A stretch of DNA of 64,000 nt from the NCBI GenBank assembly GCA_934276735.1, contig CAKQTG010000001.1, positions 310,001 through 374,000 of the forward strand, written 5' to 3'. The position numbers and the translations under genes were made by a program. The notes beneath the pieces were generated by a model. It ran no database searches, was not told the origin of the DNA, and saw only the letters and a list, made by a program, of their open reading frames with translations. The stretch's first letter is position 1. Each line of letters starts with the position of its first letter. The stretch is from an uncultured Alphaproteobacteria bacterium. GTDB taxonomy: Bacteria > Pseudomonadota > Alphaproteobacteria > Rs-D84. Shown here one piece after another: positions 7,951 to 16,743 of the stretch.

Positions 7951-7969
7951 CTTTTGTCCTTTTGGTTGA

Positions 7970-9493
7970 TTATGATAATTTACGCAACAATATTTCATTT
8001 ACAACGGCAGGATTTGCCTTGCCCTGGGTGGCACGCATTACGCCGCCCACAAAGAACCCAAGCAAGCCTGTTTTGCCAGCCTTGTATTGTGCAACCTGAG
8101 GTGCAGATGTGGCGATGATTTTATCAATAACCGCTTCTATGGCAGATGTGTCGGTAATCTGTTTCATGCCAAATTTATCGGCAATTTCGCGTGGCGTGCC
8201 ATTTTCGCCGTCCAGCATTTTGATAAAGATATCCTTGGCCTGTTTTCCATTGATTTCATTGGCACCAATCATGTCGACCAATTCGGCCAAATCTGATGGA
8301 CGAATAATTCGCGGCATGCCGCTGTCAGCTGTATCCACAGCGTTTTTTACGTCCCAATTTTCCGCGTGTGCAAACAGTTCAGAAATCATCCAGTTTGCAA
8401 TTGGTTTCGCGCGTGCAATGTTGCCATTTACTGCAGTATCAAACCATTTGGAAATATCGGTTGTTTCGGTCAGACGTGCTGCGTCATATTCGGCCAGACC
8501 ATATTTGTTGATATAGCGTGCGCGTGTTGCCGCCGGCAATTCTGGCATTGTTTTGCGAACACGTTCAATTTGTTCATCGGTGATATCAAGGGGCAGCAAA
8601 TCTGGGTCTGGGAAATAGCGATAGTCCAATGCGTCTTCCTTGCTACGCATAACGGATGTTGTGCCGTCACCTTGGTTATAACGCATTGTATCCTGGGATA
8701 CTGTGCCACCGTTTTCATAGATTTCAATTTGACGACGTGCCTCGTATTCAATGGCGGATTTAATGAATTTAAATGACACCATATTTTTTGTTTCGGTGCG
8801 GGTGCGGAATTCGGTGGCCCCAACAGGTCGCACAGAAACATTTACGTCTGCACGCATAGAGCCTTCTTCCATGTTTGCCTTGGATACGCCCAGTGCGCGA
8901 GCAATTTCACGAATTTCACGCAGGTAGCGTTCAGCCTCGTCTGGGGACGAAATATATGAATTGTTTTTCGGATTTTTCGTATCAAGGAATGTTACGATTT
9001 CCAGCAATGCCACGCCCGTGCGGTTATAATCTGCAAACGATTTTGTCGGGTGAACATCGTGTTTTAATTTGCCAGCGTCCTGTTCCAGGTGCGCACGTTC
9101 AATGAAAATCTTTTTCGGATTTCCATCGTCACCCATAATTTCAACCCAACCACGACCAACGACCGGTGGTTCTTCGGCCGGTTGTGAAATCTGGTATCCC
9201 TGGGGCAGGTCAGGATAAAAATACTGTTTACGAGCAAATTTACTGTGACGGGAAATTTCGGCGTTCAAGCCTAATCCCATTTTGATTGCCTGTTCAACAC
9301 AATATTCGTTCAACACCGGTAACATACCTGGCATTGCAACGTCAACCATTGAAACCTGGGTGTTGGGGGCAATTGTAGGATTATAGTTTGCCGATGCACC
9401 ACTGAATAACTTAGACTCAGATAACACTTCGATGTGTGTTTCCAGTCCGATAACCAGTTCCCAATCTGTTGTTTTACCCTTTATCGTAAACAT
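7970..9493 (-). CDS. gatB: Asp-tRNA(Asn)/Glu-tRNA(Gln) amidotransferase subunit B
   Basis: GatB binds misacylated Glu-tRNA(Gln) or Asp-tRNA(Asn) and phosphorylates the side chain before amide transfer from GatA. The product has 507 residues. Recognisable blocks are VIGLETHIEVLS (~15-26), YPDLPQGYQISQ (~90-101), EQDAGKL, SMRADVNVSVRP and the C-terminal YqeY-like tail ending in NEILLRKLS. The start is the ATG at 9493, preceded by AAGGAAAAAG; in-frame codons upstream would run into the tRNA-Phe promoter region. gatA lies 163 bp upstream, separated by tRNA-Phe on the other strand, which breaks the usual compact gatCAB operon. Confidence 0.96.
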   Translation of the reverse strand: MFTIKGKTTDWELVIGLETHIEVLSESKLFSGASANYNPTIAPNTQVSMVDVAMPGMLPVLNEYCVEQAIKMGLGLNAEISRHSKFARKQYFYPDLPQGYQISQPAEEPPVVGRGWVEIMGDDGNPKKIFIERAHLEQDAGKLKHDVHPTKSFADYNRTGVALLEIVTFLDTKNPKNNSYISSPDEAERYLREIREIARALGVSKANMEEGSMRADVNVSVRPVGATEFRTRTETKNMVSFKFIKSAIEYEARRQIEIYENGGTVSQDTMRYNQGDGTTSVMRSKEDALDYRYFPDPDLLPLDITDEQIERVRKTMPELPAATRARYINKYGLAEYDAARLTETTDISKWFDTAVNGNIARAKPIANWMISELFAHAENWDVKNAVDTADSGMPRIIRPSDLAELVDMIGANEINGKQAKDIFIKMLDGENGTPREIADKFGMKQITDTSAIEAVIDKIIATSAPQVAQYKAGKTGLLGFFVGGVMRATQGKANPAVVNEILLRKLS

Positions 9494-9506
9494 TTTTTCT
9501 TTTTCC

Positions 9507-9535
9507 TTGCTTTTTTTCTTTTCGTATCTTATTAT
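9507..9535 (+). promoter_or_regulatory. Promoter of tRNA-Phe
   Basis: TTGCTT (9507-9512), 17 bp, TATTAT (9530-9535). It overlaps the leader of gatB on the opposite strand. Confidence 0.6.
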
Positions 9536-9547
9536 TCGTTCCGCGTT

Positions 9548-9623
9548 GGCTAGGTAGCTCAGTTGGTAGAGCAAGGGACTGAAAATCCCTGTGTCAGCGG
9601 TTCGATTCCGTTCCTAGCCACCA
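9548..9623 (+). tRNA. tRNA-Phe(GAA)
   Basis: GGCTAGG pairs with CCTAGCC. The anticodon loop CTGAAAA gives GAA, the T loop is TTCGATT, and CCA is encoded. The gene lies between gatA and gatB but on the opposite strand. Confidence 0.97.
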
Positions 9624-9656
9624 TTTTTATTTATGCGTGCGTTTCGTGCGCTTTTT

Positions 9657-11123
9657 TTATTCCCCCATGATTACGGTTGGACGATTGTCAACGCCACCAA
9701 ATTCTTGGATATGTTTTGCCAATTGCAGGACGCGCATGTCGTCAAATCGGCGACCAACAACCTGAATCCCCAGTGGTAATCCATTGCTTGCCAGCCCGGC
9801 TGGTGCACTGCATGCCGGAACGCCCGCCAGGTTCATTGCAACCGTGAACAAATCCAATGCGTAATATTCCAACGGCGTCAAATCAGAGTCCAATGGCATT
9901 GCGGTGCCGGCACTGGCCGGGCACAAGATTAAATCACACTGTGCAAATGCGGCATCAAAACTGTCTGAAATCATGCGGCGGACACGTGCGGCCTGCATAA
10001 AATATACCTCATACGATTCGCTGGACAGAACGGCTGTGCCGACAATCATACGACGCTGAACCTCGGTCCCAAAACCGGCGGCACGTGTCTTTTTATATGT
10101 GTCGATTAAATCAGACCCTTCGACCCGCAGGCCATAGCGCATACCATCATATCGCGCCAGGTTTGATGATGCCTCGGCCGGGGCGATTATGTAATATGCC
10201 GCCAATGCGTCCAAAATGTTTGGAATCGATACTTCTACTATTTCGGCACCGGCCGATTTCAAATCGGCAATGCGTGCGTCAAATATCTGTTTCATATCGG
10301 GCGAAATTTGAACATTTGCGAATTCTTTGATAATGCCGATGCGTAATTTTTTGCCGTCACCAATAATTGGCGACAATTCGCCAGAAAATGTAAATCCATT
10401 TGTTGCACTGGTTGAATCCTTGACGTCATGACCCGCCATCACAGACAGCAACAATGCGGCGTCATCTGCGGTGCGGGCAATCGGGCCCGGCGTGTCCAGG
10501 CTGGACGCAAATGCGACACAGCCCCAGCGACTGCACAATCCATATGTTGGTTTCATGCCAACCAGTCCAGTTATTGCCGATGGAAAACGAATCGAACCAC
10601 CGGTATCGGTGCCGGTTGCAGCCATGGCCAGACCGCCAGCGACCGCACTGGTTGAACCACCCGATGAACCGCCGGCGGTTAAATTTTGGTCCATGTGCCA
10701 TGGATTCACAGGTGCGCCAAAGAAACTGGTCTTGCTGAATGTGCCCATTGCAAATTCGTCCAGATTGGTTTTGCCCAACAGGACGCTGCCTGCGTCAATA
10801 AATTTCTGGGATACGGTTGATTCATATTCTGGAACAAAATTTTCCAGCATGTGCGACGCCGCAGTCGTGCGAATGCCACGTGTTGCAAATAAATCCTTCA
10901 TCCCGATTGGAATCCCGTCCAATGCGCCCGCCGTGCCATCGGCATAGCGTGCATCCGCGGCGGTGGCATCGGCCATCGCGCGGTCAGGGGTCTGGGTGAT
11001 ATAGCAGTTTAATTTTTTACCGAACTTTTCAATACGTGCCAGGTATGCACGTGTCAATTCGGTCGCGCTGATTTCGCGGGATTTTAATTTTTTTAATGCC
11101 TGGGTAATCGTTAAATCTATCAT
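9657..11123 (-). CDS. gatA: Asp-tRNA(Asn)/Glu-tRNA(Gln) amidotransferase subunit A
   Basis: GatA is the glutaminase subunit of GatCAB and supplies ammonia to GatB. The product has 488 residues, the normal length. The amidase-signature Ser-cisSer-Lys triad is visible: Lys in PIGMKDLFAT (~75), the Gly/Ser-rich loop GGSSGGSTSAV (~150), and GTDTGGSIRFP (~175). The start ATG lies 2 bp after the gatC stop, so translation is probably coupled. A gatCAB system usually means the organism lacks AsnRS and/or GlnRS; this is inference from the family. Confidence 0.97.
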   Translation of the reverse strand: MIDLTITQALKKLKSREISATELTRAYLARIEKFGKKLNCYITQTPDRAMADATAADARYADGTAGALDGIPIGMKDLFATRGIRTTAASHMLENFVPEYESTVSQKFIDAGSVLLGKTNLDEFAMGTFSKTSFFGAPVNPWHMDQNLTAGGSSGGSTSAVAGGLAMAATGTDTGGSIRFPSAITGLVGMKPTYGLCSRWGCVAFASSLDTPGPIARTADDAALLLSVMAGHDVKDSTSATNGFTFSGELSPIIGDGKKLRIGIIKEFANVQISPDMKQIFDARIADLKSAGAEIVEVSIPNILDALAAYYIIAPAEASSNLARYDGMRYGLRVEGSDLIDTYKKTRAAGFGTEVQRRMIVGTAVLSSESYEVYFMQAARVRRMISDSFDAAFAQCDLILCPASAGTAMPLDSDLTPLEYYALDLFTVAMNLAGVPACSAPAGLASNGLPLGIQVVGRRFDDMRVLQLAKHIQEFGGVDNRPTVIMGE

Positions 11124-11125
11124 CT

Positions 11126-11422
11126 TTATTCACCATCCATAACTTTTGGAACTGCAAAATATCCACGTGATACGCCGGCCTTGTCAGGGGTGTTTGCCAT
11201 GATTGCGTCACGAATATTGCCATCGGTCACCACATCGGCACGAATTGGTAATTTATGTTCGGACGGATTCAACATTGGTTCCACACCGCGTGTGTCGATT
11301 TTCTGTAATTTATCCAGCCAATCAATCACGGAATCGATGTTCATTTGTTCCAGTTTTTCATCAGAAATTTCAATCCTGATCAGGTTGGCAAATTTCTGTA
11401 ATTGTTGCTTGCTAAACGCCAT
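11126..11422 (-). CDS. gatC: Asp-tRNA(Asn)/Glu-tRNA(Gln) amidotransferase subunit C
   Basis: GatC wraps around GatA and GatB and stabilises the complex. The 98 residues match the family length. Signatures are the N-terminal helix (FANLIRIEISDEKLE), the central KLQKIDTRGVEPMLNPSEH and the Asp-rich stretch ADVVTDGNIRD before the C terminus. It is the first gene of the gat cluster. The ruvX start lies 36 bp away on the other strand, so the two share a very short divergent region. Confidence 0.95.
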   Translation of the reverse strand: MAFSKQQLQKFANLIRIEISDEKLEQMNIDSVIDWLDKLQKIDTRGVEPMLNPSEHKLPIRADVVTDGNIRDAIMANTPDKAGVSRGYFAVPKVMDGE

Positions 11423-11458
11423 TTCAAATCCTATTATTCAGTCAGAGGAAATTATACA

Positions 11459-11914
11459 ATGATTCTGCCAGATTTCAAGGCTTTTCCGCGGACGGGACGC
11501 ATTGTTGGAATTGACTGGGGCGCGGCGCGCACCGGGGTCGCGGTGTCGGATGCGTCACGTGAATTTGTATTCACGCGCGATGTGATTGATGCGCGGCGTG
11601 CGGGGGCGGACGAATTGGCACGTCAAATTGCTGATTTTACACTGGACGAGGGCGCGGTTGGTATCGTTATTGGTTTGCCACTGCATGCCGATGGAACAGA
11701 GTCCGAGACGACATCGCGCGTTCGTGAATTTGCGGCGCGCCTGGAAACGTTGACCGATTTGCCAATCTGTTTTATTGACGAGAGTTATTCCAGCGTCACC
11801 GCGCAATCAGAAATGGGACGTGTGCGGCGCGCGGATATAAAACAGAAATTGGATTCTGCGTCGGCGCGTGTGATATTGGAAAATGCAATCAGTTTAATAC
11901 GTCGCGCACAATAA
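11459..11914 (+). CDS. ruvX: Putative Holliday-junction resolvase / pre-16S rRNA nuclease (YqgF family)
   Basis: The product has 151 residues with an RNase H-like fold. The first catalytic Asp is in VGIDWGAARTGVAVSD; FIDESYSSVTA and the final DSASARVILENAI are family motifs. YqgF trims the 5' end of 16S rRNA in E. coli. The start at 11459 follows AGAGGA by 9 bp; an upstream in-frame codon would overlap gatC. A bidirectional terminator separates it from the convergent permease gene. Confidence 0.93.
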   Translation: MILPDFKAFPRTGRIVGIDWGAARTGVAVSDASREFVFTRDVIDARRAGADELARQIADFTLDEGAVGIVIGLPLHADGTESETTSRVREFAARLETLTDLPICFIDESYSSVTAQSEMGRVRRADIKQKLDSASARVILENAISLIRRAQ

Positions 11915-11951
11915 AAAAAACGCCGGATTTCATGTATCCAGCGCGTTTTTT
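11912..11951. terminator. Bidirectional terminator between ruvX and the permease
   Basis: AAAAAAACGC and GCGTTTTTTT arms enclose a GGAT/ATCC inner stem. It serves both converging genes. Confidence 0.7.
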
Positions 11952-11954
11952 TAT

Positions 11955-13004
11955 CTATTCAGATTCACGTTTGTCAGGGATATTGCCGTCCGCAGATAAC
12001 AAGACTGCAATCCAACGCGTGGAATCAAATTGCGCGGTGATGATAAATGTTGCAACCAATAACGGCACGCTGAAAAACATACCGGCGACGCCCCATAATA
12101 ATCCCCAAAATACCAGGTTTATCAATATCGCCAACGTTGACAGGTTTAATGTTTTGCCGGTCAATTTGGGTTCAATAATATTGGCCAGTAATATCTGCAG
12201 GCCAATCAATCCCGTCGCCACCAAGATTGGTGTGTGCAAATTCGGGCTGACCGCCAGTGAATACAGAATTGGCAAACTGCACGCGATAATTGCGCCGATT
12301 GTTGGAATATAACTGGTAACAAATACGATAAACGCCCACACGCCCGCAAATTCCAGCCCCAGCATGCTGAGCCATAAATATGCCAAAATACCCGTCGTTC
12401 CAGAAATCAACGTTTTCATAAACAGATACTTTTTCATATTGGTATCAATACTGTCTACGATATAGCGCATCTTTTTTGATTGCGTCTTGTTTGGAAACAG
12501 GGCAGAAAACTTTTTATCAAATGTTGTTTGTTCAACAAACATGAACAACAGGTATATGCATATCATACCAATTGTTGTCGCCATTCCGGCCAGTGATATA
12601 CCAACATTGGTTGCCATCTTGGCAACGTTGGGAATCATTGACATATCAAATTTTACACCCAAACTGGTCGACAGCATTGCCCCCAGGTCAACCAGTTTTC
12701 CTTGAATCGCGGGCAGGGCGGCAATCAATTCCAAGAACATTGGCCGAACCTGGGTCACGAATAGATACCCCAGTCCCACCAGTGCGCCAATGCCGATACA
12801 ATTGGACAGCCAATCAAACACCACTGACCAAAATCCGTGTGCATTGCGTGCGGCGTCATCGCGAAATGGTAAAACCTTGCGACAATATGCCGAAATTGCA
12901 TTTATCAAATACCATAAAAATGTTGCCACCAACAGCGGGACCAGTATAACGCGGCCCAGCCATAACAGAAAGACAACGCCAGTAAAAAGTATCAATCCGT
13001 TCAT
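11955..13004 (-). CDS. AI-2E / PerM family permease
   Basis: The product has 349 residues and about seven membrane segments. The family pattern is clear: paired N-terminal helices, an amphipathic central stretch (~80-130), then PTIGAIIACSLPIL and NIIEPKLTGKTLNLST near the C terminus, the most conserved PerM block. Members include AI-2 exporters and Na+/H+ antiporters, so the substrate cannot be set. It ends a minus-strand run that includes sufB and sufC and is 48 bp downstream of another membrane protein. Confidence 0.88.
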   Translation of the reverse strand: MNGLILFTGVVFLLWLGRVILVPLLVATFLWYLINAISAYCRKVLPFRDDAARNAHGFWSVVFDWLSNCIGIGALVGLGYLFVTQVRPMFLELIAALPAIQGKLVDLGAMLSTSLGVKFDMSMIPNVAKMATNVGISLAGMATTIGMICIYLLFMFVEQTTFDKKFSALFPNKTQSKKMRYIVDSIDTNMKKYLFMKTLISGTTGILAYLWLSMLGLEFAGVWAFIVFVTSYIPTIGAIIACSLPILYSLAVSPNLHTPILVATGLIGLQILLANIIEPKLTGKTLNLSTLAILINLVFWGLLWGVAGMFFSVPLLVATFIITAQFDSTRWIAVLLSADGNIPDKRESE

Positions 13005-13052
13005 TGTTTAAAAACTCCTGTATGCCACGATATGGTGCACATAGCGCGTTTT

Positions 13053-13973
13053 TTATTCGGTTATTTCTGGGGTCACATCTGAAATATTCATTGTGACATT
13101 TTGTGGTGTCTGATTTGCACTTATCAGAATCAGCGCGATGCTTGCAATAATCATTATTATGTTCGTGCATACGGCAAACAATGAATATGCACCGCCGATA
13201 TTTTTCTTGAATTTTGCAATGCCATAGATGGCCGCCCATGCGAAAAACGCCGCCAGTATAATTCCTGTAATCAGTAATGTTTGCATGCCTGCCAGTAATC
13301 CGGAAACCAGGGTCAGTATCACAAATGCCAATGTGCTGGCGATAATATTGTCGGCAATTTTTTGTGATAATTTTTCATACCATTTTGGACGAATTGTGAC
13401 GCATGATTCTGGGGTGGTGGCGTCCGGCAAAATGTATCCTGGTATCCAAAACAGCCCAAATGAAAATGGCATACTTAAAATCGCCGCCCATGCAGGCACG
13501 CCCATTGAACGCGCACGACGGAATTTTGCATATAAATTCGACAGTCCCAATCCCACCATATATAGGGCGAATATTGAAACAACCGCGACCGTGATAACGA
13601 ACCAAGTGTTGCCTGCATGGCCCGCCATCATCATCTGGTATGCGATGCGTTGCAATTGTGTCGCGACCAAAACGGTCCCAAACAACGCCAGATACATTAC
13701 GATAATCTGTAACGTGTCCAGTGCGATAAAGCCAGGCTGGGACAAATCACCACGTGGCATACGACGTAACATTAAATATGCTGTGCCCCCCAGGCAGATG
13801 GCAAATAAAACCCACAGTGGCCACATAATTGGCGTTGCTGTGATATGCGGCACAATCAGTGAATACAGCGCGCCCACACCACACATGATTGCAAATGAAA
13901 TAATTGCAAAACGCAATGGCCGCCACAGCGTCCATGACATCAATGAAATCGGTTGTCCAGATTGTTTTTTCAT
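13053..13973 (-). CDS. Polytopic membrane protein, function unknown
   Basis: The product has 306 residues and eight or so hydrophobic segments (for example ~20-45, ~53-70, ~83-105, ~125-150, ~163-185, ~215-232, ~235-258, ~270-290). A short polar loop (~185-210) contains the only notable Cys/Trp pair. It has no signal peptide, no ABC or transporter signature and no catalytic motif. It lies between sufC and the PerM-like permease on the same strand, probably in one transcription unit. I do not recognise the family. Confidence 0.7.
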   Translation of the reverse strand: MKKQSGQPISLMSWTLWRPLRFAIISFAIMCGVGALYSLIVPHITATPIMWPLWVLFAICLGGTAYLMLRRMPRGDLSQPGFIALDTLQIIVMYLALFGTVLVATQLQRIAYQMMMAGHAGNTWFVITVAVVSIFALYMVGLGLSNLYAKFRRARSMGVPAWAAILSMPFSFGLFWIPGYILPDATTPESCVTIRPKWYEKLSQKIADNIIASTLAFVILTLVSGLLAGMQTLLITGIILAAFFAWAAIYGIAKFKKNIGGAYSLFAVCTNIIMIIASIALILISANQTPQNVTMNISDVTPEITE

Positions 13974-14005
13974 TTTGTTCGTTCCTTGGGTTATTTATAT
14001 GTCAA

Positions 14006-14683
14006 CTATTTTACCATAATATGGCCCTTTGACAAAGTCGTTATATCAGACGGTCCGACCATGTTGGTAAAATCAGGTTGGTGACTGATAAACATAAATG
14101 TCGTGTTTGGCATATTGCGAATTGTATCGGCAATCAAATGTTGTGTATCACTGTCTGCGCCAGAATCCGGTTCGTCCAGAATTGCAAACGCGGGTGCAAT
14201 CATTTTCAGACGCAGCAACATCAAACGTTTACGTTCGCCGCCAGAAAAACCGACGTTGATACTGCGATTCAGCCACTCTTTGGGAATATTTAATTCGGCG
14301 CGAACATCTTCCAGCGTTTGTAAAAATTCGCCCATTGATAAATCGCGCCCGGTTTGAAAATGCGCGTGCGCGGCGCACGAATGCTTTAAAAATGACAAGA
14401 CGGTCAGACCCGGAATTTCAGGCACGTTTTGTGCACCCAGAAATATCCCCAACAGGGCGCGTGTCGTTGTGTTTTCGTGCGTTATGTCGCGACCGTCAAA
14501 AATTATCTGGCCGCCATCCACGGTATACAGTGGATTTCCGGCAATAACCGCCGCCAGGGTTGATTTACCCGAACCGTTGTGACCCGCCAGCAGGTGTCGC
14601 GCACCCGTCGCAACCGTCATGTTTATGTCGGTCAGTAATTTTTTCCCATCCAATGATACAGATAAATTTTTTATTTCCAGCAT
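14006..14683 (-). CDS. sufC: Fe-S cluster assembly ATPase SufC
   Basis: SufC is the ABC-type ATPase that drives the SufBC(D) scaffold for Fe-S cluster assembly. The product has 225 residues. It has Walker A GHNGSGKST (~35-43), signature FSGGERKRLMLL (~145-156), Walker B AFAILDEPDSGAD and switch His in FISHQ. Its start is 2 bp after the sufB stop. No sufD, sufS, sufE or sufU is present in this operon. Confidence 0.95.
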   Translation of the reverse strand: MLEIKNLSVSLDGKKLLTDINMTVATGARHLLAGHNGSGKSTLAAVIAGNPLYTVDGGQIIFDGRDITHENTTTRALLGIFLGAQNVPEIPGLTVLSFLKHSCAAHAHFQTGRDLSMGEFLQTLEDVRAELNIPKEWLNRSINVGFSGGERKRLMLLRLKMIAPAFAILDEPDSGADSDTQHLIADTIRNMPNTTFMFISHQPDFTNMVGPSDITTLSKGHIMVK

Positions 14684-14685
14684 AT

Positions 14686-16020
14686 TTAATCCTGTGCGTT
14701 TGCAAGTGCCATTTGAATAAGTTGTTTGGATTCAACCAAAAATTCCATCGGCAGGCGTGATATAATTGGTGCCGCTGACGCGCCGATAATCAGGGCTGTT
14801 GCTTCGTCTTGGGCAATCCCTGATTGCATTAAAAACAGTAATTGATTTGCGTCAATTGCACCGGTGGTGGCCTCGTGACTCTGGGTATTATCGCCGTTTG
14901 TGTGAATAATTGTTGGCAACGTATTTGCCACCGCGTTATTGCCGATTATGCGCGTATCACATTTAGATGCGTTTTTACCGCCGTGGCCCGAAAAAGACAC
15001 CAGGCTGCGAAATGTTTGATGTGATTTATCCAGTGCCACACCATATGAAACAATATTTGACACCGTGTCATTTCCGATATGAAGCATTTTTGTCCCGGTG
15101 TCGGCCAATTGCGTCCCGCGCGTAATGGTCAGCGAATAAAAATCGCTGTGTGCGCCATCACCCGCCAAGATGGTTGACGGATATTTCCATGTCATAGCCG
15201 AGCCGATTTCAACCTGGGTCCAGTCAATGGTTGCATTTTTTTCTGCGCGACCGCGCTTTGTTACAAAGTTTAAAATACCACCAACATTTTTGTCGCCTTG
15301 CATTTCACCAGCATACCAGTTCTGGACAGTTGCATATTTTACGTGTGCATCGTCCAGTGCGATGATTTCAACGACCCCACTGTGTAATTGGTGATTGGGA
15401 CGACGAGGGGCACTGCACCCCTCCATATACGATAATTCTGCGCCCGTGTCTGCAATAATCAATGTACGTTCAAATTGTCCAATTTTGGCGGTTTCAATTC
15501 TGAAATAACTGGCCAGGTCAATTGGGCATTTTGTGTGCGGCGGAATGTAGACAAATGTGCCATCTGAAAACACCGCCGCGTTTAACGCAGCAAAAAAATT
15601 GTCTGTTGCAGAAACAACACTGCCCAAATATTTTTTTACCAATTCTGGGTATTCGCGCACCGCGTCCGACAGTGGCAGGAATATTATCCCCAACGCGTTT
15701 AATTTTTCGGTATATGACGTGTGAACAGACCGGCTGTCGATGACGGTGTCGGTCGCCATACCCATCAGGGCGCGCTGCTCTGATTCTGGCAGACCCATTT
15801 TTTCATACGTGTCTTTCAGGTCGGAATTATCAATCGGGCGCGCTTCGTTATAATAGTTTAAATCGTCGTAATCAATTGGCGCGTAATCAAATTCGGCCCA
15901 GTGTGGTTCGCGCATGCCGCGCCATGCATTAAACGCCGCCACACGCCATTCGGTCAGCCATGCCGGCTCGTTACGAATATGCGATATTTCACGGACAAGA
16001 TTTTCAGTCAGTTTTGCCAT
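14686..16020 (-). CDS. sufB: Fe-S cluster assembly scaffold SufB
   Basis: The product has 444 residues and matches SufB rather than SufD: FVYIPPHTKCPIDLASYF, GQFERTLIIAD, SYMEGCSAP, YATVQNWYAGE and SHEATTG are all SufB blocks. The conserved Cys of EGCSAP and the KCD/HEATT region used in cluster assembly are present. SufB forms the scaffold with SufC and normally SufD. Here it is followed only by sufC, so a SufB2C2 complex or a distant sufD is likely. It starts directly after the stop of the 181-residue membrane-anchored protein (16021). Confidence 0.94.
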   Translation of the reverse strand: MAKLTENLVREISHIRNEPAWLTEWRVAAFNAWRGMREPHWAEFDYAPIDYDDLNYYNEARPIDNSDLKDTYEKMGLPESEQRALMGMATDTVIDSRSVHTSYTEKLNALGIIFLPLSDAVREYPELVKKYLGSVVSATDNFFAALNAAVFSDGTFVYIPPHTKCPIDLASYFRIETAKIGQFERTLIIADTGAELSYMEGCSAPRRPNHQLHSGVVEIIALDDAHVKYATVQNWYAGEMQGDKNVGGILNFVTKRGRAEKNATIDWTQVEIGSAMTWKYPSTILAGDGAHSDFYSLTITRGTQLADTGTKMLHIGNDTVSNIVSYGVALDKSHQTFRSLVSFSGHGGKNASKCDTRIIGNNAVANTLPTIIHTNGDNTQSHEATTGAIDANQLLFLMQSGIAQDEATALIIGASAAPIISRLPMEFLVESKQLIQMALANAQD

Positions 16021-16566
16021 CTAGTCATTAGTTTGTGCGGCCAGGGCGCGTGCCTGGGCAAAAAATGTCAGCGATTGCCCCAGCAATCCATCTGTGAACG
16101 TTGCCGCCAGGATTCCGTCTGGCTCTGTCTTGCTGAGGTGTTGCAAGAAACCATCGGCGCGGTTCATGTAATTGTCAACGCTGCGCGCAACCTCGGCATC
16201 CAGTTTAATACATCTGCGCAGTTTTTCCAGAACAAACGGATTCTTGGAATATTCGTCCAAAATTCCGCCCAACGCGCGCCACAGTGGGTGTTCTGTGGTG
16301 TTGCGGGGCATAACGTCAATTGCCGCCATAATCGGAATCAGGTTTTGCAACAAATCCTGGTAAATCATTTCGGCGTGTTCTGCGACCGCGTTTGTGGCGG
16401 ACTTGTTTTTTAACACAGATTGAATTTTCACAATCAGATTGTATTGGTATGTCAACGTCTTGGCCATGTCGCGCATGCGGCGTTGCATTCCGAAAAACAG
16501 GGTAAACATCACCCCAGATATAACAATCAACGCGCAAATTCCAATTAAAATCAATGTGTTTTGCAT
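16021..16566 (-). CDS. Membrane-anchored helical protein upstream of sufB, unknown
   Basis: The product has 181 residues with one N-terminal membrane helix (~5-25) and no lipobox. The rest is helical with charged heptads (MRDMAKTLTYQYNLIVKIQ). No enzyme motif is visible. Its stop codon abuts the sufB start, which suggests translational coupling and perhaps a link to Fe-S assembly or simply operon membership. The family is not recognised. Confidence 0.7.
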   Translation of the reverse strand: MQNTLILIGICALIVISGVMFTLFFGMQRRMRDMAKTLTYQYNLIVKIQSVLKNKSATNAVAEHAEMIYQDLLQNLIPIMAAIDVMPRNTTEHPLWRALGGILDEYSKNPFVLEKLRRCIKLDAEVARSVDNYMNRADGFLQHLSKTEPDGILAATFTDGLLGQSLTFFAQARALAAQTND

Positions 16567-16672
16567 AATTTTACCCTTGATAGCATGTCTGATGGTTCTA
16601 AGTATAACATCTTTTACCGATTCGTGCGATTTTATCTTGCAAATGATAAATTTCGCGGGGTGCGATTTGGTC

Positions 16673-16701
16673 TTGCACAGATTCGGTCAAATTGTTATAA
16701 T
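16673..16701 (+). promoter_or_regulatory. Promoter of the TcpQ/secretin pair
   Basis: TTGCAC (16673-16678), 17 bp, perfect TATAAT (16696-16701), about 40 bp before the start codon at 16744. Confidence 0.8.
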
Positions 16702-16743
16702 AAGTAAAAAAATATGATAACTTGTTCAGGAAAGGAAGTTTTT

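Noticed and set aside
13228..14019. Plus-strand 263-residue frame opposite a membrane protein gene
   Set aside because: No RBS or family features; the minus-strand frame has membrane helices and fits the operon.
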